From assembly GCA_963718695.1 (NCBI GenBank), contig OY970371.1, positions 2,294,001-2,358,000 of the forward strand: a DNA stretch of 64,000 nucleotides, written 5' to 3'. A program made the position numbers and the translations under genes. This DNA is from Manganitrophus sp963718695 (GTDB taxonomy: Bacteria; Nitrospirota; Nitrospiria; SBBL01; Manganitrophaceae). Shown here piece by piece: positions 43,193 to 51,979 of the stretch. The notes beneath the pieces are model-generated. The model saw only the letters and a program-made list of their open reading frames with translations. It was not told the origin of the DNA and did no database searches. Positions within the stretch are counted from its first letter, which is position 1; the number at the start of each line of letters is the position of its first letter.

Positions 43193-43432
43193 TCACGAGG
43201 AAGGCCTTCCATTCTCACCTTGGTCCGAACCATCCTTTGACTGCGCACCCTTTCCCTCCGACTGGTCGGAAGTGTCATTCCCCTCCTCATCCTCAGGATG
43301 GACTGGAATTCGGTAATCTCCGCTTGCCCATCGGCCCAAGTCGATGAGCTTGCATCGTTCGGAGCAGAAAGGCCGGTAACGGCTTTCTTTCCAATTGATC
43401 TCTTTTTGGCACGTGGGGCAGGTTGCTTTCAT
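43193..43432 (-). CDS. yacG: DNA gyrase inhibitor YacG
   Basis: A 79-residue protein with the YacG zinc finger: CPTC, then CSERC, followed by the conserved KLIDLGRWASGDYRIP. YacG binds the GyrB C-terminus and blocks DNA binding. The chosen start MKATCPTC is three codons after the first in-frame ATG. The 30-residue tail is Asp/Glu/Ser/Gly-rich and unconserved. Confidence 0.9.
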   Translation of the reverse strand: MKATCPTCQKEINWKESRYRPFCSERCKLIDLGRWASGDYRIPVHPEDEEGNDTSDQSEGKGAQSKDGSDQGENGRPSS

Positions 43433-43507
43433 GGAGTCCATCCCCTTTCACCGTTACATAATTCGCCGAAGTTGGCAAGGGGTCGCTGAAATCGCTTCAG
43501 GCAGGAT

Positions 43508-44347
43508 TTATTCCGGACGGGTGTCCAAATGGATCTCCCGTTTTGAGACGATCGTCTTCGACAGGCCGTTGCCCTCTCTTCTCGAGGAAAGGACCGCGGT
43601 AATGCTGCCGATCTTCACCTTGGACTGCATCATGACCGGGATCCGTTTTTCATCCTCGCTAAACCAGATAAAGACATCCCCCTTATCCATGAAGAGCCCT
43701 TCATATTTGACCATCGCCTGGACTTTGATCGTATCAAATGTTCCGACCGGTGTCGTGACCCGCTCTCTGGCCAACCCGCGGATCTCCAACAGCCAATTTT
43801 TCTCGCTCTCATGGACATCGATATAGACCGACCGCCCCACATCGATCGTATTCTTGACCCTGAAAAAATAAAGGGAGCTGAGTGAATCCTGGACCTGAGG
43901 CGGAATTTCGAAGACCTTCTCCTTATTGTTTTTAAATTGCACCGCCCGATGCTGGATCTGATCGAACGAGATCACCTTCTCTCTTTTCCGTTTTCCCTGG
44001 TGCTGCTTGATCTTGATGTAATGGGAGTAAAAGCCTTCAACGTCAATAAACGATTCGACGCGGTCATCGACGGGATAAAATAGGGAGACAAAATCGTTCG
44101 ATTGAGCGGTGGAAACGATGTGGTAGACCTCTCGACCTTTCAACTTGGTTTTCTCCATTACCTCCATGACGGCGGTCCCTGCCTTCGCGCCAAGATAGGT
44201 AATATCGTAGGAAAGACGCTCACCCGGTCCGAAGGACGGATTGCTAAGATGGTGTGACGGAGGGGGGACAGAAATCGGCTCGACCGCCTCGATGGAAGAG
44301 GCGATCAGTAAACCGACAGAGAAAAGAAGCATGCCCCAAAACTTCAT
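43508..44347 (-). CDS. DUF3108 domain-containing exported protein
   Basis: A 279-residue protein with a signal peptide (FWGMLLFSVGLLIASSIEA, cleaved near residue 21) and a DUF3108 domain (FGPGERLSYDITYLGAKAGTAVMEV through FIWFSEDEKRIPVMMQSKVKIGSI). The family is a periplasmic or outer-membrane beta-rich protein of unknown role. No clear operon partner. Confidence 0.88.
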   Translation of the reverse strand: MKFWGMLLFSVGLLIASSIEAVEPISVPPPSHHLSNPSFGPGERLSYDITYLGAKAGTAVMEVMEKTKLKGREVYHIVSTAQSNDFVSLFYPVDDRVESFIDVEGFYSHYIKIKQHQGKRKREKVISFDQIQHRAVQFKNNKEKVFEIPPQVQDSLSSLYFFRVKNTIDVGRSVYIDVHESEKNWLLEIRGLARERVTTPVGTFDTIKVQAMVKYEGLFMDKGDVFIWFSEDEKRIPVMMQSKVKIGSITAVLSSRREGNGLSKTIVSKREIHLDTRPE

Positions 44348-44491
44348 TACGCCCCTTGGAGGTTTATCGAGGATGAGCCGTGTTTTTCTGGAGCGCCTAT
44401 ACGCCGCTCCATTGACTTCTATTTACAGAGATCGATCAGACTGGCGATTCCTGAAGGATGTGTAAAAAATACCAGACACCCTGGAAAAAGG

Positions 44492-45055
44492 TCAAGACGA
44501 AAGTGAGCCCGGCTGGGTACCCGCTTGCAGTAAAATCCCAGTAGTACCTCCCGCAATATTGAATAAGATATCACGAAGGTCGAATACCCGGCCAGGCAAC
44601 ATCAATTGGATGATCTCATCTCCGACTCCAACGACGAAGACGATACTGAAGGCAATCCCGAATCCCTCTTGGATAAGGCGACCCCACCCCATCGGGCGAT
44701 TTATGAGGACCGGCCGACGATCCACCCCGGAAGATTGTGCGGCACGGAGGGCCAAATACCCCAGGCCTGCATACTGAATGAGATGGATACGCTCCTCAGG
44801 CATGGCGATCGGACTGATCATGAGCGTTAAGACAATGCCGGCGAAGACGAAAACAGGCCGGCCCCGGAAGAACAGCGCCTGTTTTGTCGTAAACGAGGCA
44901 AGAAGGGTCACGGCGATTCCGGCCAGGATGAGATTCACCGAAAGGCTAAAGGAGGACCCAAGCATCCCTTTGACCAGATTCAGCAGTTGTCGTCCAAATG
45001 GGAGGGTCGCATAGAGAACGAGCGTATAAATAGCCACGCCGATCCAACGACTCAT
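44492..45055 (-). CDS. VanZ-like family membrane protein
   Basis: A 187-residue protein with five to six helices. The VanZ motifs are ERIHLIQYAGLGYLALRAA, GVGDEIIQLMLPGR and FDLRDILFNIAGGTTGILL. Such proteins are of unknown biochemical role, some linked to teicoplanin resistance or surface glycan enzymes. It overlaps the metallo-hydrolase gene by 4 bases. Confidence 0.88.
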   Translation of the reverse strand: MSRWIGVAIYTLVLYATLPFGRQLLNLVKGMLGSSFSLSVNLILAGIAVTLLASFTTKQALFFRGRPVFVFAGIVLTLMISPIAMPEERIHLIQYAGLGYLALRAAQSSGVDRRPVLINRPMGWGRLIQEGFGIAFSIVFVVGVGDEIIQLMLPGRVFDLRDILFNIAGGTTGILLQAGTQPGSLSS

Positions 45056-45783
45056 CGCGACCGCTCCGTTTGAACGCGGACTGAGCGGCCGTCGCTGATC
45101 ACGGTAATCGTTCCCTCCTCATCCGTTCGGTGGAGGCGTGCCCCGACCCGCCGGTACATTTCAACGACCTCTTCTTTAGGCAAACCATACGGATTCGGGC
45201 CGACACTCAAAATGGCTCGCTGCGGGCGGACCGTCTGGACGAAGGATTCTATCGACGCTCCCCCATGATGGGGGATCTTCACCACATCGGCCTTTAATTT
45301 TGGACCATCAACCGCCAGGAGGTCCCGTTGCACCTCGGGACCGATATCGGCCATGAAGAGAAATACGATCTCGCGATGGATGACCTTGACGACGAGCGAA
45401 TCTTCGTTGGGATCTCCCCGCAACGTCCCGGGATGGAGCACCTCCAGCCGAACGGAAGAAGAAAGCGGGATGATCTCGCCACGGCGAACCACGCGATACG
45501 GACGGCGCTCGATCTTGCGGAGGACCGTCTCGACCTCCGGCTCCACCGCTTTGGGGAAAAGCGGGAGGAGAATCATCCCTGTTCTCTCTTGCTTAGAGGA
45601 AATAGGAAGAAACTGATCGAGAACCGGGCCGAGGCCGCCGGCGTGGTCCTGATGAAAGTGGGTAATCAGAAGCGCATCGAGTCGATTAATCCCCATCTCC
45701 CGGAGGAGAGAGACGACGCGGGGTCCCCTCTCCGGAGCCCCCCCATCGATCAGGACCGCTCCCCCTTCCGGCAGACGCAGCAC
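45052..45783 (-). CDS. ComEC/Rec2-related metallo-beta-lactamase-fold hydrolase
   Basis: From GTG 45783 it encodes 243 residues with the MBL motif LITHFHQDHAGGL, ADIGPEVQRDLL, the IPHHGG motif and the terminal RRVGARLHRTDEEG. This is the soluble ComEC-type hydrolase domain without the transport channel. The conserved first strand (EIRFLDVGYGEAIVL) and a signal-peptide-like helix (GLFICLLFFLVRI) lie in frame upstream of that GTG, up to about 45909, with no ATG, GTG or TTG to start from. The true start is therefore unresolved; an AUC at 45909 would give 285 residues. It probably acts in the periplasm. Confidence 0.75.
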   Translation of the reverse strand: MLRLPEGGAVLIDGGAPERGPRVVSLLREMGINRLDALLITHFHQDHAGGLGPVLDQFLPISSKQERTGMILLPLFPKAVEPEVETVLRKIERRPYRVVRRGEIIPLSSSVRLEVLHPGTLRGDPNEDSLVVKVIHREIVFLFMADIGPEVQRDLLAVDGPKLKADVVKIPHHGGASIESFVQTVRPQRAILSVGPNPYGLPKEEVVEMYRRVGARLHRTDEEGTITVISDGRSVRVQTERSR

Positions 45784-45932
45784 GATCGCCTCCCCGTATC
45801 CGACATCGAGGAAGCGAATCTCCAGAGGAGGTGACGACTCGGCGTGAAGGTGATCAATCCGGACAAGGAAGAAGAGTAAACAGATGAAGAGACCAATTCG
45901 GTTGAAGATCGACGTTAGGAAGGAAGGTCCTC

Positions 45933-47354
45933 CTACGAGGCCCCGCGGCCGGCCAAAACGACGAAGATGGTTTTGATGAAGATCTTTAGATCAAGCTTTA
46001 AGGACCAATTATCGATATAGTGAAGATCAAGCTCCATCCACTTTTTGAAATCAGTGATCTTGTTTCGGCCGTTGATCTGCCAAAGACAGGTTAATCCCGG
46101 CTTCATCGAAAGCCGCCGCCGCTGCCACCGCTCATATTTCGCGACCTCTTCAGGCAACGGAGGACGCGGGCCGACGATGCTCATGTCGCCCAGAAGGACA
46201 TTATAGAGCTGAGGGAATTCGTCGAGGCTGGTCTTGCGAAGAAAGCGGCCGACCCAAGTGGTGCGGGGATCTTTGTGAATCTTAAAGGCAGGGCCCTTCA
46301 TCTCATTCAGATGCGCGATATCATTTCTCAGTTCCTCTGCGTTCTCCCACATCGATCTGAACTTATACAGGGTGAAGTGCCTTCCATTCAAACCGACCCG
46401 TGTCTGTCGGAAAAGAACAGGTCCGGCCGATGTCAATTTGATCATCAAAGCGATGAGCAATAGGATCGGAGTAAGAGCAACCAGCACCACAGAGGCGATC
46501 ATGAGGTCAAATACCCGCTTCGCCGCCAAGAGCAATTCATCATGGGGGGTGGTCGTGAAAGTCAAGAGCGGTACGCCGTGGAGATCTTCGAGATGAACTT
46601 TCGCGATCATATGGGGGAAAAAGTTGACCGCCACTCGCGTCCGAATTCCCTGCTCTTCACAGATCAGGAAAATCTCTTCTAGTTCTTCCAGCCGCTTTCT
46701 CGAAACGGCAAAGATTAATTCATCGACAACAACTCTCTGGAGCATGGATGGAAGATCTGCAACATGCCCCAAAATTGGAGCTTTTCCAACCCGTTCGATC
46801 TTCATGTCTGGATTATCGGAAACAAAACCGATTAGCTTTAATCCCCATTGCTTGTTCTTTCCGATAATTTCCGCCACTTCCCGGGCCCGTCTTCCGGTAC
46901 CAATGACTAAGATATTCCGAAAATTGTATCCCCGCTTTCTCGCGGCCCGGAGGAAGGTCCGGAGGATCAATCTCTCTATGAAAATAAAAAGGAAACTAAG
47001 ACACCCGAATAAGATGACAAAAAAACGACTAATATAGTCGGCCTTGGCGACAAAGACGATGGCCATAAGAAGAAGCGTTCCACAAAAGGAAATCTTTGCC
47101 AGTTTCCAAGCTTCTTTCCAAAAAGTTTTGGTTCGTTGTGATTCATACAGACTAAAATAATAAAAGAGAAATGACCAGAGAGGAAGGATCGTATAAACCA
47201 ACCAGATATAATGCGAAAATGAATTTAGAGGTCCATACTTCTCTAAAAAATAAAGGTGCCTAAACCAATATGCGATAAAGAATGCCAGCAACAGCAGAAC
47301 AATTTCGGTCAGGTAAACCGCGAACGCAACAAACTTGGCTTTTTGTTTCAGCAT
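45933..47354 (-). CDS. Polyprenyl-phosphate sugar phosphotransferase (initiating transferase)
   Basis: A 473-residue protein of the WbaP/exopolysaccharide polyprenyl glycosylphosphotransferase family. Residues 1-120 contain four helices, 120-260 a CoA-binding-like domain (NILVIGTGRRAREVAEIIG), and 280-473 the catalytic bacterial sugar transferase domain (KRVFDLMIASVVLVALTPI, LFRQTRVGLNGRHFTLYKFRSM, LRKTSLDEFPQLYNVLLGDMSIVGPRP). It transfers a sugar phosphate from UDP-sugar to undecaprenyl phosphate, starting a surface glycan. It heads the downstream end of the glycan locus. Confidence 0.93.
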   Translation of the reverse strand: MLKQKAKFVAFAVYLTEIVLLLLAFFIAYWFRHLYFLEKYGPLNSFSHYIWLVYTILPLWSFLFYYFSLYESQRTKTFWKEAWKLAKISFCGTLLLMAIVFVAKADYISRFFVILFGCLSFLFIFIERLILRTFLRAARKRGYNFRNILVIGTGRRAREVAEIIGKNKQWGLKLIGFVSDNPDMKIERVGKAPILGHVADLPSMLQRVVVDELIFAVSRKRLEELEEIFLICEEQGIRTRVAVNFFPHMIAKVHLEDLHGVPLLTFTTTPHDELLLAAKRVFDLMIASVVLVALTPILLLIALMIKLTSAGPVLFRQTRVGLNGRHFTLYKFRSMWENAEELRNDIAHLNEMKGPAFKIHKDPRTTWVGRFLRKTSLDEFPQLYNVLLGDMSIVGPRPPLPEEVAKYERWQRRRLSMKPGLTCLWQINGRNKITDFKKWMELDLHYIDNWSLKLDLKIFIKTIFVVLAGRGAS

Positions 47355-47371
47355 ATTGTCTGCAAGAATGA

Positions 47372-48466
47372 CTAATTTCTCAAGACACCCTCAAAAGCGT
47401 CGAGATATTGTTCACTCACCTTTTCCCAATTATAGGCCGTTTTAATTTTCTCACGATTATTTTTTATAAATTGATCTCTGAAATGTTCCGTATAGGAATT
47501 AATTAGATCGGATATCTCTTCAGAATTCCTAAAATAAAACGCATCCTGCTGTACTACGTTTTTGTTAAACGGATTATCGTGAGCTGCGATATATGCGTTA
47601 CATGCCATGGCCTCGAGCAAAGAAGGGTTCGTTCCTCCCACGGAATGACCATGAAAATAGAGCTTGCTGAACCATCTCAAGGAATTTAAGGTATTATCCT
47701 GGTAGATCCCTCCCAAAAACTTTATATTCGTATGATCCCTATACTTTTTTTTCAGATAGATCCCATATTTCGTCGTATGGTTTCCAATGACCGCAAAGGG
47801 CTCGCTACTTTTTGAACCTACATAGCCATCCAAAATCATCTCAATGTTATTCTCCGGCTCCAGTCGTGCTACAATCATATAATATTTGTATACTTCCAAG
47901 TCAAATTTCTTTAAGAATTCTTCTTTGGGGCTATAGAATAATTCTGCTCCATAGGGAATAAACCGGCTGCTTTTATTATAACTTTCGATAATATACTTCT
48001 TGATCCCTAAATTATCTGAAATCATAAGATCGCTCAGTTTTACCGCCCTCATTTCACAGAATTTTGTGAATTTTCTTAAAACATAATTCCATTTACTCCT
48101 TTTCCAATCTAATCCATCCATATTCGTGACGAGTTTGGTCCCGCTCCGCTTTTTTAAACCGAAAAATAGTGCACCTGGAACATACCCCATTTCCAGAATA
48201 ATGTCATAATCTTCTTTTGCAGCCTCCTTCAAGCATAAATAATCATAGATCAATGTTCCCCAAATACCCAAGTTGGTTTCTTTTGAAAAGATATGCTCTA
48301 TTCTTACTTGATTCCACTCCGAGCAATGATAAGGGTGTTCATCCGGATTATATACGGTCACTTCATGACCTTTCCGCACAAAATGTAGCGATAAATTTTC
48401 CGCGATATGTTCAAAACCACCATAATTATTCGGGATTCCCCTTGTTCCCAATATCGCGATTTTCAT
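47372..48466 (-). CDS. DUF1972-type glycosyltransferase (GT4-like)
   Basis: A 364-residue GT-B glycosyltransferase beginning KIAILGTRGIPNNYGGFEHI, the DUF1972 signature of rhamnosyltransferase-like enzymes. The C-terminal GT4 half has HSVGGTNPSLLEAMACNAYI. Base composition is markedly AT-rich compared with most of the window, suggesting transfer. It lies 17 bases before the initiating transferase. Confidence 0.88.
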   Translation of the reverse strand: MKIAILGTRGIPNNYGGFEHIAENLSLHFVRKGHEVTVYNPDEHPYHCSEWNQVRIEHIFSKETNLGIWGTLIYDYLCLKEAAKEDYDIILEMGYVPGALFFGLKKRSGTKLVTNMDGLDWKRSKWNYVLRKFTKFCEMRAVKLSDLMISDNLGIKKYIIESYNKSSRFIPYGAELFYSPKEEFLKKFDLEVYKYYMIVARLEPENNIEMILDGYVGSKSSEPFAVIGNHTTKYGIYLKKKYRDHTNIKFLGGIYQDNTLNSLRWFSKLYFHGHSVGGTNPSLLEAMACNAYIAAHDNPFNKNVVQQDAFYFRNSEEISDLINSYTEHFRDQFIKNNREKIKTAYNWEKVSEQYLDAFEGVLRN

Positions 48467-48724
48467 CTATTAAGCTTTACTTCCCATGCCAAGTTTTCTA
48501 AAAAAGGATACTCAGACCTAGAGACAAGATCCTTAAAGATACAAAAAAAGAACAACAAAAAACAAGAACTTTATAGATGTGAAGCTTGAGGCAGGTAGAT
48601 GGAAAGCAGGATTAAAATAACATGAATGGACTTGTAAAACTATTTATCAAGTAAATTTAATCGATATTTCTGTATCCCGACGGATGACATCCCTTCGAAG
48701 AAGAACATAATTGTGGTAGGTAGA

Positions 48725-49669
48725 TCAGTAAAACAAAATTTCCGCAAAGGTCCTTGGGAGATCTCCAAAAAGCAATTTATTATTTAGTATAAACATTTTC
48801 CTCTCAAAGAAGCTCATTTTATCCATCTCCGAATACATTCCTATAAGAGATAGCTTTTTAGCATCTTCTATAGATTGATTTTGATAATTTCTATAAAAAG
48901 ACAGGGCTTGAATTTGCGTTTTATATTTTAGCTCCTTTATTTTATTCATGGAAGTTCCGAGTGTCACGGACCTTCTTAATGCTTCTATAAGCCCTCTTTT
49001 CTTTGCGCCGACATCATTTTGGCCGTGCTGCCGATAAAGCACGGTTGGTACACTGATATAATCTATATGGCCAAAAACAGATGCAACCAAGGCTGTCCAC
49101 CAATCATGCACAATTGCATCAGAAGGGATTGGCACAGATAAATCCTTAAGCTTTTTATTGATTATAGTCGTACATCCTGTAACTACATTTTGTACAAGTA
49201 ATCTGTTTATGGTTGTATTGTCTGGATTTATTTTCTCATACTCCCAAAAAGATTTGGCTAATACATTCAAACATTTGTCAACTACCGTCAAATCGGTAAA
49301 CAACAATAACGGCTTATCCATACCATACATATCTTCTAATCTCAATATCCCATTAAAACTCATCTTTATTTTCTCAGGCAACCATAAGTCGTCTTGATCA
49401 CAGAACATCACATAATCAGCCGTTGAATGCTTTAATAATTCTCCAAAATTTAAGCTGGCACCCGAGTGTTTTCTGTTTTCTAAAATAGATACCTTGTCCG
49501 GAAAGCGTTTTCTATATTTATATAAAATGTTAACTGTCTTATCTGTTGAACCATCGTCTCTAGCGATGAGATGCCAATTATTATAAGTTTGATTGAGTAA
49601 TGAGTCTATTTGACCTTCAATAAACTTCTCTCCATTATAGGTAGCCATTATTATATCTATTTGTGACAA
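48725..49669 (-). CDS. Family 2 glycosyltransferase
   Basis: A 314-residue GT-A enzyme: IDIIMATYNGEKFIEGQIDSL, ARDDGSTDKT, and the metal-binding FCDQDDLW motif, typical of rhamnosyltransferase-like GT2 members. The gene is strongly AT-rich. It has 325 non-coding bases upstream and 258 downstream, so it may be a separately acquired cassette. Confidence 0.88.
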   Translation of the reverse strand: MSQIDIIMATYNGEKFIEGQIDSLLNQTYNNWHLIARDDGSTDKTVNILYKYRKRFPDKVSILENRKHSGASLNFGELLKHSTADYVMFCDQDDLWLPEKIKMSFNGILRLEDMYGMDKPLLLFTDLTVVDKCLNVLAKSFWEYEKINPDNTTINRLLVQNVVTGCTTIINKKLKDLSVPIPSDAIVHDWWTALVASVFGHIDYISVPTVLYRQHGQNDVGAKKRGLIEALRRSVTLGTSMNKIKELKYKTQIQALSFYRNYQNQSIEDAKKLSLIGMYSEMDKMSFFERKMFILNNKLLFGDLPRTFAEILFY

Positions 49670-49994
49670 TGGCCTATTCCCCTTACCTGATTATTTCAGA
49701 TTAGATTCGCTAAGCTTTCGACCGCTCGATGCCATGTCCCAAACCGTCATTTAAATTATCTTCCGGATTTTCAACCTACCTTACCCCTCCAATCTATTCA
49801 TATCACCCACAAACTGGTGGATCATTCTGAGGAGCGGGTGTAACCCTAACTTCACCAACTCGACTATGGTAGTTCTATGTCTTTCAATATTTAATTATTA
49901 AAACTTGAAGAAATTGACCCAATCTCGTTTTAATTCAGAACAATAACACTAAGCATCACAGTCCTTCGATAGCCTCCATCCATTATAATTTCTG
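49670..49994. other. AT-rich non-coding gap
   Basis: About 325 bases between the GT2 and aldolase genes, without a coding frame. I see no clear terminator, repeat or RNA. It marks the right edge of the AT-rich patch and could be a recombination junction. Confidence 0.4.
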
Positions 49995-51035
49995 TTATAG
50001 TCTCTGTCGGTATTTTTCTGCATCCCAATTCAACAATGATGCTATTTCAAGAGGATAAAGAGAACGCACAGAATGTGCATCGTTGAGGCGCAAGGCCACT
50101 TCCACGAAACAAGACAGCATCGCTGATTGTGAGTCAGTCAATGTTCTCGATACCACGGCACCCACGTGCGGCACAACAATGACTGGGTATTGAGAATTAT
50201 CCGTTGAGGTCGAATTGTCGATGTATTCACTACTTTCATATATTTTACATTCCGAACCGAGAAATACCGCATGATCCGGGTACAAAACCCATGATGAACG
50301 GCAAAGATTTATTAATATAGGGTCGAGACCGAGCGCGTAAATTTTTATGTCCCTAGGAAGCACATAATTGGCATTAAGCCATGGCTTCAGGAGTTCGCCT
50401 ACTTTCCTCTCTTCTATCACAGTTGTTCGAGGAACTACGGAAAGACGTTTCCATAAACGTGACCAAAGTTCTAGTATCTCTTCAAACGAGTCGGCCCCAA
50501 GTACAATACCATGGTTACCTAAAATAATAATATCGGGAAGCACGCCACTTTTCGATAAGGCACGGACCTTATCTGTTAGGTTACGGCCGGGCTTCGCATA
50601 TTCAATCCAGCCCCAATCCATCCCTTCAAGCAATGGTTTCAGGCTGGACTCCCCATCCCGAAGTACGGCCCAGGCAAGAACGTCGACTGCATGAAAGTGC
50701 GACACAATCCTGTGAGGGAGCAAGACATGGAGGGAAGTCTCGATAGAGGGTCTCAAATCGGACGCCCTCCGAACCGCTCTACCATAGTATTCATCCCCCT
50801 CCTCCGTCAGGTGCCTCGCGATGTCAAGATCAAGCTCGACAAAAATATTCTTTTCCTCTGCTTGAGCAAGCCATGCACCGGAAGCTTTGATCCATAACGA
50901 CCTCCCGTTTTTAAGAGAGACGTTTCCACCTGCCCCCTGAACAAGTAGCGGATCTTGCCCGATGGTCCAGCAATACTGTCTTAACTCCCGGATATGATCA
51001 CCACCCAACATAGAATTTCCCTTTACAGATCCCAT
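49995..51035 (-). CDS. Class II aldolase/adducin family protein
   Basis: A 346-residue protein. Residues 15-235 form a class II aldolase domain: QGAGGNVSLKNGRSLWIKASG, ETSLHVLLPHRIVSHFHAVDVL with putative zinc-binding His, and LGNHGIVLGA with a third His. The last 110 residues are an extension as in some rhamnulose-1-phosphate aldolase-like proteins. An ATG at 51011 (MLGGDHIREL) is preceded by AAGGGA and may be the real start. It lies 155 bases after the HAD gene. Substrate unknown. Confidence 0.8.
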   Translation of the reverse strand: MGSVKGNSMLGGDHIRELRQYCWTIGQDPLLVQGAGGNVSLKNGRSLWIKASGAWLAQAEEKNIFVELDLDIARHLTEEGDEYYGRAVRRASDLRPSIETSLHVLLPHRIVSHFHAVDVLAWAVLRDGESSLKPLLEGMDWGWIEYAKPGRNLTDKVRALSKSGVLPDIIILGNHGIVLGADSFEEILELWSRLWKRLSVVPRTTVIEERKVGELLKPWLNANYVLPRDIKIYALGLDPILINLCRSSWVLYPDHAVFLGSECKIYESSEYIDNSTSTDNSQYPVIVVPHVGAVVSRTLTDSQSAMLSCFVEVALRLNDAHSVRSLYPLEIASLLNWDAEKYRQRL

Positions 51036-51190
51036 GGAGGACTATTTTGAAAGCCGGACGTGTCAATATGCTTATGGAAACACTTCATTTTCTCCGAAAC
51101 CGGACACTCCGTTAAAAACCCAAGCCTGTTCGAAATTCGCCAGACTCGATCATGAGGGTAGACCATATACCAGTCCTGTGAGACCCAAAA

Positions 51191-51979
51191 TCAAGGCGCC
51201 ACGTTATTATCTACAAAAAGGGCATTCCCGGACGTTTGAAGCAGGTGTTGTAACAAATCGGACACGGCCGAAAAATCTAAAAACGCCATATCCGGGGTTG
51301 AATCACCGCTGCCCAACTCAACCCCCTCGTGTATCTTCTGAAAAGTAACCGCTTGAATCGCCATACGAGCCCCCAAAACATCTGTCTTCGGATTATCCCC
51401 GATCATCCATATACATGCGGTTGTCGGTTTGAGCTTTGAAATCGCGATTTCAAAAGGAGCCTTATTGGGTTTATCGAACCCGGCCTCTTCACTGGTCACG
51501 ATATAGTCAAAGTAATGATCTAAACCGAAATAGACGATCTTCCGGAACTGAATCTGTGCGGTCAAATCGGTCACGATGGCAGTTGGAATACCGGCTATTC
51601 TCAAATCGTCCAGTAAACTCTTGACACCATCGAATAAGACCGCGTTACTTAAAAAGGTGCGCCAATAGGTTTGTTCAAAATCGAGCGCTAAAAGTACTTG
51701 TGATCCCAACCCGATCATCTCCAGCATTCGCTGGAAATATAAAAGTCGGCTGTGTGAACTGGCTGTCCCCTTCAGTCTCTTTTTGATATCATTTCTTGCA
51801 CTGTCAAATGCTCGCTGAAATTGCTCATCAGATATGGAGAAGGTCTGAGTCACTTTGGCCCTTACAGCGCACATCGCTGCTTCGTGAGCAGGGTCGTATG
51901 GGTAAATTGTATTATCTGTATCGAACAGGATCGCCGAGGGGAGAGTCGTTAGTTGCTCCGGGTGAAAGATTTTAGTCAT
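51191..51979 (-). CDS. HAD family hydrolase
   Basis: A 262-residue phosphatase of the haloacid dehalogenase superfamily. Motif I ILFDTDNTIYP has the nucleophile Asp but Thr in place of the usual second-position Gly/Met, motif II is IVTDLTA, the Lys lies in FDKPNKAPF, and motif IV is MIGDNPKTDVLGA. The helical cap lies between residues about 28 and 110. It overlaps the preceding fusion gene by ATGA. In this run it may dephosphorylate an intermediate of the glycan precursor pathway. Confidence 0.9.
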   Translation of the reverse strand: MTKIFHPEQLTTLPSAILFDTDNTIYPYDPAHEAAMCAVRAKVTQTFSISDEQFQRAFDSARNDIKKRLKGTASSHSRLLYFQRMLEMIGLGSQVLLALDFEQTYWRTFLSNAVLFDGVKSLLDDLRIAGIPTAIVTDLTAQIQFRKIVYFGLDHYFDYIVTSEEAGFDKPNKAPFEIAISKLKPTTACIWMIGDNPKTDVLGARMAIQAVTFQKIHEGVELGSGDSTPDMAFLDFSAVSDLLQHLLQTSGNALFVDNNVAP

